A stretch of 15,043 nucleotides of DNA from ZLKRG08 sp051006515 (GTDB lineage: Bacteria > Actinomycetota > Actinomycetes > Nanopelagicales > Nanopelagicaceae). Every line of letters starts with the position of its first letter. Position 1 is the stretch's first letter. The notes beneath the pieces were generated by a model. The model did no database searches. It had not been told where the DNA came from and saw nothing but the letters and a program-made list of their open reading frames with translations. The stretch covers positions 1-15,043 of the forward strand of contig JBPCTD010000037.1 of assembly GCA_051006515.1 (NCBI GenBank). The letters are read 5' to 3'. The position numbers were made by a program, and so were the translations under genes. Shown here one piece after another: positions 7,794-13,924 of the stretch.

Positions 7794-8468
7794 TTACTCT
7801 ATTTCATTCTCTGCTGCTCGAAGTTTGCTTGCTTGTTCTCGCCACTTTGCGATTTCAGCATGATTGCCAGATAGTAGAACTTCAGGAACTTCTATCCCGC
7901 GCCAATTAGCAGGTTTAGTAAATGCTGGATACTCGATGTAACCTTCTAAGGCATGAGATTCTTCTTCGATTGATTCTGGGTTACCTAATACACCTGGAAT
8001 TAAACGAACCACTGCTTCAGTAATTGCAAGCGCGGCAACTTCGCCACCATTTAATACATAATCGCCAATTGAAATTTCTCGAACTTTAAAGCCTGAGTTC
8101 TGATAAAACTGACGGACACGGTCATCAATTCCTTCATACCGACCACAAGCAAAAATCAAATGTTTGGAGTGCGAAAGTTCTTGCGCCATCTTCTGATTAA
8201 AGCGCTTTCCAGCGGGAGTCAGAATAATTAGCTCAGATTCTTTTGTGATGATTCGATCTAAGGCACTGCCCCAAACTTCCGGCATCATCACCATTCCAGC
8301 GCCTCCGCCATAAGGTGTGTCATCGACTTGGCGGTGAACATTAGTAGCTTCAACTCGCAAATCGTGAACAGAAACTTCTATCAACGATTTTTGCGAGGCT
8401 TTGCCAATTAGAGATAACTCAAGTGGCTGAAAGTATTCAGGAAAAATCGTGACAAAATCTAGTTTCAT
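7794..8468 (-). CDS. trmD: tRNA (guanine37-N1)-methyltransferase TrmD
   Basis: TrmD methylates G37 next to the anticodon using S-adenosylmethionine and so prevents +1 frameshifting. The 224-residue SPOUT protein has DFVTIFPEYF (4-13), PYGGGAGMVM (52-61), LTPAGKRF (83-90), CGRYEGIDDRV (108-118) and the knotted cofactor site ISIGDYVLNGGE (132-143), then EVPEVLLSGNHAEI near the C-terminus. R155 matches E. coli R154. Fifteen residues on, where E. coli has the proposed catalytic Asp169 (EDS), this protein has Glu170 (EES). The start overlaps the rimM stop (ATGA), and no Shine-Dalgarno precedes it, so it should be translated by coupling. Length is slightly below the usual 230-250. Confidence 0.95.
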   Translation of the reverse strand: MKLDFVTIFPEYFQPLELSLIGKASQKSLIEVSVHDLRVEATNVHRQVDDTPYGGGAGMVMMPEVWGSALDRIITKESELIILTPAGKRFNQKMAQELSHSKHLIFACGRYEGIDDRVRQFYQNSGFKVREISIGDYVLNGGEVAALAITEAVVRLIPGVLGNPESIEEESHALEGYIEYPAFTKPANWRGIEVPEVLLSGNHAEIAKWREQASKLRAAENEIE

Positions 8469-8953
8469 GAAATCACTGGTGGAATTACCACCACTTTCTT
8501 GGCTTTGAGATCCACAACTGGCACTAGTTGATGAACAAAAGGAATCAGTACTTCTCCTGTTTTAGTTTGGATTGCCAAACAATCTTGGGCCGGCAAATTA
8601 AGTACATCGGATACCACACCAAATTCGCTGCCATCTTCTAGTTCTGCACGTAAACCAATCAATTGTTGAATGTGGTAATCATCTTCATCTTCACTGGGCT
8701 CGTTGATATCCACTTCGGCGTAAAGCAAAGTATTTCTAAGTTTTTCAATGCCGTTACGGTCAGTAATTCCTTCAAAACCAAGAAGCAAGATTCCATTATG
8801 AACTCTGGCGCTTGAAACTTTCAGCATGCCATTTTCGGTTGAAAGTTCGGCACCAATAGCAAAGCGACGTTCAGGTTCACTGGTGCGAACCTCAATCGTC
8901 GCTTCACCTAATATTCCGTGAGCGCGTCCAATGCGCCCAACGTTAAGTTTCAT
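8465..8953 (-). CDS. rimM: Ribosome maturation factor RimM
   Basis: RimM binds S19 on the 30S subunit and assists assembly and maturation of the 16S 3' domain. The 162-residue protein has the N-terminal barrel starting VGRIGRAHGILGEATIEVRT (5-24) and a C-terminal PRC-barrel with YHIQQLIGLRAELEDG (93-108) and VLIPFVHQLVPVVDL (135-149). Length is normal. The ATG follows the khpA stop by 5 nt, has no Shine-Dalgarno and sits in the loop of a perfect hairpin (8941-8964), which points to reinitiation by ribosomes finishing khpA. The stop overlaps the trmD start by 4 nt. Confidence 0.93.
   Translation of the reverse strand: MKLNVGRIGRAHGILGEATIEVRTSEPERRFAIGAELSTENGMLKVSSARVHNGILLLGFEGITDRNGIEKLRNTLLYAEVDINEPSEDEDDYHIQQLIGLRAELEDGSEFGVVSDVLNLPAQDCLAIQTKTGEVLIPFVHQLVPVVDLKAKKVVVIPPVIS
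8477..8493 (-). other. Small hairpin just before the trmD start, inside the rimM 3' end
   Basis: TGGTGG (8477-8482) and CCACCA (8488-8493) form a 6-bp perfect stem with a 5-nt loop, ending 8 nt before the trmD ATG. It lies where a Shine-Dalgarno would be and none is seen. It may tune coupling between rimM and trmD, but the bases also encode the IPPV end of RimM, so chance is a real alternative. Confidence 0.3.
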
Positions 8954-8964
8954 TGAACTTAACG
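8941..8964 (-). promoter_or_regulatory. Perfect 9-bp hairpin presenting the rimM start codon in its loop
   Basis: On the mRNA strand the arm CGTTAAGTT is followed by the loop CAATGA and the exactly complementary arm AACTTAACG. The khpA stop TAA lies inside the 5' arm and the rimM ATG lies inside the loop. No Shine-Dalgarno is present. A ribosome ending khpA would melt the stem and be placed on the rimM start, so the element is a candidate for translational coupling. Pairing is seen directly; the role is inferred. Confidence 0.55.
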
Positions 8965-9198
8965 AACTTCGTCAGCCTCGATGAGATCTACGCGTACCGA
9001 ACGACCAGCAAGCGCGCTCATCACAGTACGTAAAGCTCTTGCAGTACGACCGTTGCGACCGATTACCTTGCCAATGTCTTCTGGATTGACATTAACTTCT
9101 AGCGTTGTGCCACGACGATGGTTCTTCTCTTTGACCACCACGTCGTCAGGGTTATCTACGATGCCCTTGACTAGATGTTCTAAAGCTTCGTCTAACAT
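8959..9198 (-). CDS. khpA: KH-domain RNA-binding protein KhpA
   Basis: This small cytoplasmic RNA-binding protein acts as an RNA chaperone, in other bacteria often as a partner of KhpB/Jag. The 79 residues are a single KH fold; the GxxG loop with its context is KVIGRNGRTARALR (44-57). The length is standard for the family (about 75-80). The position between rpsP and rimM is the usual one in Actinobacteria and Firmicutes. The start is 3 nt after the rpsP stop, with no clear Shine-Dalgarno, so translation likely depends on rpsP. No KhpB partner is visible in this window. Confidence 0.92.
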   Translation of the reverse strand: MLDEALEHLVKGIVDNPDDVVVKEKNHRRGTTLEVNVNPEDIGKVIGRNGRTARALRTVMSALAGRSVRVDLIEADEVR

Positions 9199-9201
9199 AA
9201 T

Positions 9202-9750
9202 TTATTCTGCGGGTGTTTCTTCAGTTGTTGCTGGCTCAGCTGGAACCTCGGTTACAGCGACAGCTTCATCTGCTACTGCGATAGCTTCTGTTGCCGCTTC
9301 CGCAGCTGGGACCTCTGCCACCTCTTCGACCTTCGCTGGCTCGGACTTTGCAGCTAACTTATCTTGAGCCTTCTTCTTCGCAGTTGTAGCACCTTCTGCT
9401 GGCTCATTAGCTGCAGCTTTCACAGCTGCTTCGTAATTAGCTTTCTTATCAAAACGTGCAGGCTGTGGCGCAACGGTATTAGCGGTGTTGCCTTCGCCGG
9501 TGAACTTTGCCCAATCGCCAGTTAACTTAAATAACTTAGTAACTGCTGCTGAAGGCTGCGCACCAACTTTTAACCAATGTTGTGCGCGCTCTGAATTTAC
9601 CTCTACTAATGATGGTTCGTTTCCTGGAGCGTAGCGACCAATCTCTTCGATTGATAAGCCATTGCGCGCCTTCTTTGAATCGATAACTACGATTCGATAG
9701 AAAGGTGTGCGAATTTTTCCAAGACGCATTAAACGAATCTTTGTTGACAA
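9202..9750 (-). CDS. rpsP: 30S ribosomal protein S16 with long C-terminal tail
   Basis: This small-subunit protein is needed for 30S assembly. The conserved core spans about 1-85, with KIRLMRLGKIRTPFYRIVVID at the N-terminus (4-24, quoted as KIRLMRLGKIR plus TPFYRIVVID) and EEIGRYAPG at 35-43. From about residue 90 to 182 a low-complexity tail rich in Ala, Glu, Pro, Lys and Val follows; similar tails are common in actinobacterial S16 but this one is roughly as long as the core. The start is TTG: GGAG stands 7 nt upstream and the aligned N-terminus requires it. It leads the operon rpsP-khpA-rimM-trmD and is the only member with a clear ribosome binding site. Confidence 0.95.
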   Translation of the reverse strand: MSTKIRLMRLGKIRTPFYRIVVIDSKKARNGLSIEEIGRYAPGNEPSLVEVNSERAQHWLKVGAQPSAAVTKLFKLTGDWAKFTGEGNTANTVAPQPARFDKKANYEAAVKAAANEPAEGATTAKKKAQDKLAAKSEPAKVEEVAEVPAAEAATEAIAVADEAVAVTEVPAEPATTEETPAE

Positions 9751-9757
9751 ATTACTG

Positions 9758-9761
9758 CTCC
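9758..9761 (-). promoter_or_regulatory. Shine-Dalgarno of rpsP (decides a TTG start)
   Basis: On the minus strand TAGGAGC places GGAG 7 nt before the TTG codon at 9750-9748. The first ATG, seven codons later, would remove conserved S16 residues and has no comparable site. Confidence 0.8.
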
Positions 9762-9766
9762 TAAAT

Positions 9767-9893
9767 GATTTGGCGCCGAATCGAATCCACCGTTGGAGTA
9801 TGGTGAATAAATCCAGCTAATTTGTTCCGACGCGGGTAGAGGGGCCGCGCTCAGAGCCCTAATTCTGCCAAAGCTCCTAGAAAGCGCCAAATC
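9767..9893 (-). promoter_or_regulatory. Candidate structured leader of the rpsP operon
   Basis: The ten bases 9767-9776 (GATTTGGCGC) are the exact complement of 9884-9893 (GCGCCAAATC), closing about 107 nt of the ffh-rpsP gap. The inner arm ends just upstream of the rpsP Shine-Dalgarno. Inside lies a CGCGG/CCGCG pairing with a 9-nt loop. A second TAGGAGC copy sits near the outer arm. It could be an S16 autoregulatory leader, or the outer arm may belong to a promoter and never be transcribed. No known ribosomal-protein leader family is recognised. Confidence 0.35.
9862..9890 (-). promoter_or_regulatory. Possible promoter for rpsP
   Basis: On the minus strand TTGGCG (9890-9885) and CAGAAT (9867-9862) are spaced by 17 nt, each matching 4 of 6 sigma-70-type consensus bases. 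It lies between ffh and rpsP, where the ribosomal operon would need its own start. The match is modest, and the -35 overlaps the outer arm of the inverted repeat. Confidence 0.25.
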
Positions 9894-9899
9894 GAGGTA

Positions 9900-11348
9900 C
9901 TAACGAGATTCCTCTTGCGCCCGTTTAGCAGGGTTTCCGCTTCGAGACTTCTTCTTCTGAACCACTTGAACCTTCGGTGATGGAATTGCGGGCATTCCAG
10001 GAATTGCAGGCATACCTGGAATTGCAGCGCCGCTTCGCATCATCTTCATGGCTTTCTGTGCTTGTGCGAATTTATCTACCAAATTATTAACTTCAGAAAC
10101 TTGGCGCCCGCTACCTTTTGCAATTCTGGCACGGCGAGATCCGTTTAGAATTTTTGGATCTTTACGTTCGGCTGGCGTCATTGATTGAACAATTGCCGTT
10201 GATTTAGTTATTTCAGAATCATCAATACTTGCCATCTGTTTCTTCATCTGGGCAGAACCCATATTAATTCCCGGCATCATTCCAAGGATTTTCGACATCG
10301 ACCCCATCTTTGAAATACCTTGAAGCTGTTCTAGAAAATCTTCTAATGTGAAATCTTCTCCTTTAACAAATTTCTCTTCAAGCCGTTTGGTAGTTTCGCC
10401 ATCTAAAGCTTTCTTCGCTTGCTCTGCAAGAGTTGCCACATCCCCCATTCCCAAAATGCGAGAAGCCATCCGCTCTGGGTAAAAAGAATCGAAATCGCTT
10501 AACTTCTCTCCAGTTGAAGCAAAGAGAATTGGCTTACCAGTTAATTTGGCAATTGATAGCGCAGCGCCACCTTTAGCATCGCCATCTAACTTTGTTAGAA
10601 CTACTCCATCAAAACCAACGCCTGATGCAAAAGCATTTGCAGTACGCACCGCATCTTGGCCAATCATGGCATCGACAACAAAGAGTATTTCATCTGGTGA
10701 AATAGCATTGCGAATTGATATGGCTTCATCCATCAACTCTTGATCAACGCCTAAACGACCTGCGGTATCTACAATCACCATGTTATGAAGCTTCTGCTTG
10801 GCAAACTCCAAACCAGCTTTAGCAACTTTCACTGGATCACCAACGCCATTGCCGGGTTCTGGTGCAAAAACAGGAACTGAAACTTGTTCTCCGACAATCT
10901 GCAGCTGGGTAACTGCATTTGGTCTCTGCAAATCTGATGCCACTAATAAAGGAGTATTGCCCTGCTCCTTTAGGAACTTGGCTAGCTTTCCGGCCAAAGT
11001 GGTTTTACCAGCACCTTGTAAACCAGCCAACATAATTACTGTCGGTGGATTTTTAGCAAATCTAATACGGCGCGCTTGTCCGCCAAGGATCTCTACTAAT
11101 TCTGCATGAATTAAATCGAATACTGCTTGAGCTTGATTGGTGCCGGGCTGTAATTCCTTCAGTAAATCGAGAGATTTAGCTTTTGCTGTTTCAATAAATT
11201 GATTTACTACTTCAAGTGCAACGTCTGCATCTAATAACGCATTACGAATTTCTTCAAAAGTATCTTCGATATCGGAGGTCGATAACTTCCCGCGGCTACG
11301 AAGCTTTGAAAGCGCCGAGCCAAAACGGGAAGTTAGACCTTCGAACAT
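9900..11348 (-). CDS. ffh: Signal recognition particle GTPase Ffh (SRP54)
   Basis: Ffh binds signal sequences and 4.5S RNA and docks ribosomes at the membrane through FtsY. The 482 residues include the N domain (1-95), G1 GLQGAGKTT (109-117), DTAGR (194-198), TKLDG (252-256) and the Met-rich M domain (about 300-440) with GSMSKILGMMPG and the RNA-binding stretch NGSRRARIAKGSG (402-414). After the M domain there is a Pro/Met tail with AIPGMP in tandem (442-453) and a basic end. The ATG is preceded by no Shine-Dalgarno; a TAGAAT box 9 nt upstream suggests a leaderless transcript. glnB ends 36 nt upstream, where glnD would normally stand. The SRP RNA gene is not in the window. Confidence 0.95.
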   Translation of the reverse strand: MFEGLTSRFGSALSKLRSRGKLSTSDIEDTFEEIRNALLDADVALEVVNQFIETAKAKSLDLLKELQPGTNQAQAVFDLIHAELVEILGGQARRIRFAKNPPTVIMLAGLQGAGKTTLAGKLAKFLKEQGNTPLLVASDLQRPNAVTQLQIVGEQVSVPVFAPEPGNGVGDPVKVAKAGLEFAKQKLHNMVIVDTAGRLGVDQELMDEAISIRNAISPDEILFVVDAMIGQDAVRTANAFASGVGFDGVVLTKLDGDAKGGAALSIAKLTGKPILFASTGEKLSDFDSFYPERMASRILGMGDVATLAEQAKKALDGETTKRLEEKFVKGEDFTLEDFLEQLQGISKMGSMSKILGMMPGINMGSAQMKKQMASIDDSEITKSTAIVQSMTPAERKDPKILNGSRRARIAKGSGRQVSEVNNLVDKFAQAQKAMKMMRSGAAIPGMPAIPGMPAIPSPKVQVVQKKKSRSGNPAKRAQEESR

Positions 11349-11357
11349 GAGAAGGAG

Positions 11358-11363
11358 ATTCTA
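11358..11363 (-). promoter_or_regulatory. Possible -10 box for a leaderless ffh transcript
   Basis: TAGAAT on the minus strand matches TATAAT at 5 of 6 positions and ends 9 nt before the ffh ATG. The intervening bases CTCCTTCTC are pyrimidine-only, the opposite of a Shine-Dalgarno. Leaderless starts with a nearby TANNNT are common in Actinobacteria. No good -35 was found. Confidence 0.35.
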
Positions 11364-11384
11364 AGGCTTACCGTGCTTGTAAGG

Positions 11385-11723
11385 CTAAATTGCGGAAACT
11401 CCTCTTTCGCCTGTACGCACTCTTACAATCTCCTCGACTGGTGTGACCCAGACTTTGCCATCGCCAATAGCGCCAGTATTTGCGCTCTTTACTATGGTGT
11501 TTAAGACGTTCTCGATTTCATTATCCTCAACGATGATTTCTAGTCGAACTTTTGGAATTAAGTTGACTACGTACTCAGCGCCACGATAAACCTCTGTTTG
11601 TCCCATCTGTCTACCAAAACCTGATGCATCTGAAACAGTCATTCCTTTAATGCCAATATCTTGGAGCGCGCTTTTAACAGACTCCATGGCACCTGGTTTA
11701 ATAATTGCAGTAACAAGTTTCAT
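11385..11723 (-). CDS. glnB: Nitrogen regulatory protein PII (GlnB/GlnK type)
   Basis: PII senses 2-oxoglutarate and ATP/ADP and, when linked to amt, blocks the ammonium channel under nitrogen excess. The 112-residue protein is full length. The T-loop runs GFGRQMGQTEVYRGAEY (35-51) and keeps Y51, the residue that is uridylylated or, in actinobacteria, adenylylated by GlnD. GDGKVWV (87-93) forms the nucleotide-binding B-loop and RTGERG (103-108) the C-loop. It overlaps the amt stop by 4 nt, and AGGAG lies 7 nt before its ATG. The usual third member glnD is absent; ffh follows directly. The linkage to amt argues for a GlnK role. Confidence 0.95.
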   Translation of the reverse strand: MKLVTAIIKPGAMESVKSALQDIGIKGMTVSDASGFGRQMGQTEVYRGAEYVVNLIPKVRLEIIVEDNEIENVLNTIVKSANTGAIGDGKVWVTPVEEIVRVRTGERGVSAI

Positions 11724-13009
11724 AGCTTCGCTCCTACTAAGGTCTCGTATGCAGTTTCACGGTGTTCGGCAAAATCAATTCCAGATACTTCTTGGCTACC
11801 AGCAACTCTAAAGCCGATAGTTTTATCAAGAACTTTTCCGATGATGAAGGTAACCACAAATGAGTAAGCCAACACAATCAAAACTCCGACACTTTGTGTA
11901 AGTAGAAGTGATAAACCGCCTCCACTTATTAGTCCGTCGCCGCCTAATTCGTTTGCGCTCTTTGAGGCAAAGATGCCAATAGCAATTGAGCCCCAAATTC
12001 CGCCAAATAAGTGAACGCCTACTACGTCCAGCGAATCATCAAAGCCCAACTTATATTTCAATCCAACAGCTAACGCACAGATCGCGCCAGCAAAGATTCC
12101 GATAACAACTGCTGCCCATGGTTCGACGAATGCACAAGCCGGAGTAATTGCAACTAAACCTGCAACCGCACCTGATGCGGCGCCTAATGATGTGGCATGG
12201 CCATCGCGTAGCTTCTCTACCAATAACCAACCCAATAGTGCGCCACCTGTTGCCACTTGAGTATTGATAAGTGCAAGTGCTGCCAAACCATTTGCACCTA
12301 ATGCGCTTCCCGCATTAAATCCAAACCAACCGAACCAAAGTAAACCCGATCCTAAAAGCACTAATGGAAGTGAGTGAGGGCGCATTGGTTCACGTCTCCA
12401 ACCGATTCTTTTACCCAAAACAATTGCTAGCGCCAATCCAGCTGCTCCAGCATTTACGTGAACCGCTGTGCCACCTGCGAAATCAAGCACTCCCATTCCA
12501 GCAAGCAGTCCTACGCCATGTAGTTCATCACCGATCTTGTCGCCGAAATCAAATACCCAGTGTGCAACAGGGAAATAAACTAATGAAACCCAGATAGCTA
12601 CGAAAACTGCCCAAGTGGCAAACTTTGTCCGATCTGCAATTGCACCAGAAATTAGCGCTGGGGTGATGATGGCAAACATCAATTGAAACGCAGCAAAAGC
12701 CAAAGTTGGAATTGGATAGTAACCACCGTTATTTGCAAATGTATTTTCTAAATTGCTAATTCCATTGAAACCAAAATCTCCAATTAAAGAAGAGTTAGCG
12801 CTATGACCAAAAGCCCAGTTATAACCATAGAAAACCCAGAGAACACTAACTATTCCGATGGTGATAAATGACATCATCATCATGTTTAAAACGCTCTTTG
12901 TTCGGACCATGCCTCCATAAAAAAAGGCAAGCCCAGGCGTCATAAGTAAAACCATGGCGCTACTTGCTAAAACCCAAGCAGTATCTCCACCATTTAAAAC
13001 AATATCCAT
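11720..13009 (-). CDS. amt: Ammonium transporter Amt
   Basis: This trimeric membrane channel takes up ammonium. The 429 residues contain about eleven hydrophobic segments, and no cleavable signal is evident. The family signatures are the N-terminal MTPGLAFFYGG (23-33), the DFAGG-TAVHVNAG stretch (176-188) with the first pore histidine H184, and GVHLFGG (331-337) with the second, H333. AFQLMFA (107-113) and WFGWFGFN (225-232) hold the aromatic gate region. The cytoplasmic C-terminal tail (DKTIGFRV, then EHRETAYE) is the PII-contact region and looks intact. The gene precedes glnB with a 4-nt overlap. It is separated from ftsY by 96 nt, the likely site of its promoter; GAAAGAG serves as a weak ribosome binding site. 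Confidence 0.96.
   Translation of the reverse strand: MDIVLNGGDTAWVLASSAMVLLMTPGLAFFYGGMVRTKSVLNMMMMSFITIGIVSVLWVFYGYNWAFGHSANSSLIGDFGFNGISNLENTFANNGGYYPIPTLAFAAFQLMFAIITPALISGAIADRTKFATWAVFVAIWVSLVYFPVAHWVFDFGDKIGDELHGVGLLAGMGVLDFAGGTAVHVNAGAAGLALAIVLGKRIGWRREPMRPHSLPLVLLGSGLLWFGWFGFNAGSALGANGLAALALINTQVATGGALLGWLLVEKLRDGHATSLGAASGAVAGLVAITPACAFVEPWAAVVIGIFAGAICALAVGLKYKLGFDDSLDVVGVHLFGGIWGSIAIGIFASKSANELGGDGLISGGGLSLLLTQSVGVLIVLAYSFVVTFIIGKVLDKTIGFRVAGSQEVSGIDFAEHRETAYETLVGAKL
11731..11734 (-). promoter_or_regulatory. Shine-Dalgarno of glnB inside the amt 3' end
   Basis: TAGGAG on the minus strand places GGAG 7 nt before the glnB ATG and within the last codons of amt. Unlike other downstream genes here, PII therefore has its own strong ribosome binding site, fitting a need for more PII than channel. 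Confidence 0.7.
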
Positions 13010-13105
13010 ATTAACTCTTTCCCATAGCTAATAAGTAGCAATCATTTAAGCTTTCGGCTCTACGCTGAGTTGGGAGAATTCTGCGAGCCAACGGTTACAG
13101 AAGTG
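13010..13105 (-). promoter_or_regulatory. ftsY-amt intergenic region, probable site of amt-glnB control
   Basis: These 96 nt form one of the three longer gaps in the window, and the ammonium uptake pair that starts after it would be expected to have its own nitrogen-responsive promoter. I see no pair of convincing -35/-10 boxes and no full GlnR or AmtR operator. GGCTC/GAGCC arms at 13056-13060 and 13085-13089 could form a weak hairpin without a T-tract. The assignment is by position only. Confidence 0.3.
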
Positions 13106-13918
13106 TTAAGAGATGAGACCTTTTAAGTAAGTATTGGGGTCAAATGTTTCAAAATCGTTAACAGATTCACCAGAACCCACCCATTTAACGGGGATATCGA
13201 ATTTATGCTCTATTGCCAGAGCGATGCCACCGCGAGCAGAGCCATCCATTTTGGTGAGGATGATTCCAGTTACTTCAACGGCTTCGGTGAAAACTTGGGC
13301 CTGCGCTAAACCATTTTGACCTGTGGTTGCATCAATCACTAATAAGACTTCAGATACTGGTGCGCTCTTTTCAATCACTCGTCTTACTTTTCCAAGTTCA
13401 GCCATCAAATCAGCTTTATTGTGTAATCGTCCAGCGGTATCAATAATCAAATTATCTGCCTGATTTTCCAGAAAATACTTGGTGGCATCGAAGACCACTG
13501 CAGCAGGATCAGCGCTATTAAGATTACTGATTACCGGAACAGAAATTTTCGCGCCCCAAGTGGTTAGCTGTTCGACTGCAGCCGCACGGAATGTATCTGC
13601 TGCAGCTAAAACATTCTGACCTGGCAGCGATTTAGCAAGCTTTGCAGCCGAAGTAGTTTTTCCAGTTCCGTTTACACCAACAACCAAAATGATGCCAGAT
13701 TTAGTCGCTCTACCTTTCGCTGAAAGTGTCTGGGCTAGCGTTTCTTGTAATGCATCGATTGGCGTTAATTTAGATTTTCTGGCAGAAGAAATCAAACTAT
13801 CTGTTAGTTCACGGCCCAAATCTGATTGCAGTAACTCTTCGGTTAGCTCTTGCCAATCGGCATCTTTTACTTCGTTAGATCCGCGAACCTTCTCTATGAA
13901 CCGCTGGAAAAGTCCCAT
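13106..13918 (-). CDS. ftsY: Signal recognition particle receptor FtsY (minimal form)
   Basis: FtsY is the membrane-associated SRP receptor GTPase and forms the targeting complex with Ffh. The 270 residues consist of only the NG core: a short N domain (about 1-70), G1 GVNGTGKTT (81-89), DTFRAAA (108-114), DTAGR (160-164), TKMDGSARGG (222-231) and the closing GSGES-DFETFDP (248-261). Other actinobacterial FtsY proteins usually carry an N-terminal membrane segment and acidic linker and exceed 380 residues. Here they are missing, and the start cannot move upstream because the smc stop is in frame two codons before the ATG. The first residues, MGLFQRFIEKVRG, could form an amphipathic membrane-targeting helix. 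No Shine-Dalgarno is seen; coupling to smc is likely. Confidence 0.94.
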   Translation of the reverse strand: MGLFQRFIEKVRGSNEVKDADWQELTEELLQSDLGRELTDSLISSARKSKLTPIDALQETLAQTLSAKGRATKSGIILVVGVNGTGKTTSAAKLAKSLPGQNVLAAADTFRAAAVEQLTTWGAKISVPVISNLNSADPAAVVFDATKYFLENQADNLIIDTAGRLHNKADLMAELGKVRRVIEKSAPVSEVLLVIDATTGQNGLAQAQVFTEAVEVTGIILTKMDGSARGGIALAIEHKFDIPVKWVGSGESVNDFETFDPNTYLKGLIS

Positions 13919-13924
13919 TATTAT

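Noticed and set aside
8981..9367. 128-codon plus-strand open frame opposite khpA and rpsP
   Set aside because: It lies antisense to two well-supported genes, its Ser/Ala/Thr-rich composition mirrors the Ala-rich S16 tail, and no ribosome binding site or family motif is seen.
11349..11360. Plus-strand GAAGGAG that looks like a ribosome binding site
   Set aside because: No start codon and open frame follow at suitable spacing on the plus strand; the region is the ffh leader.
13056..13089. Possible terminator between ftsY and amt
   Set aside because: Only a 5-bp GGCTC/GAGCC stem with a long loop and no T-tract on either strand.
13093..13110. GlnR-like half site (GTTAC-N6-GTTAA) upstream of amt
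   Set aside because: One of two half sites is a poor match, the second pair is missing, and it lies far from the amt start.
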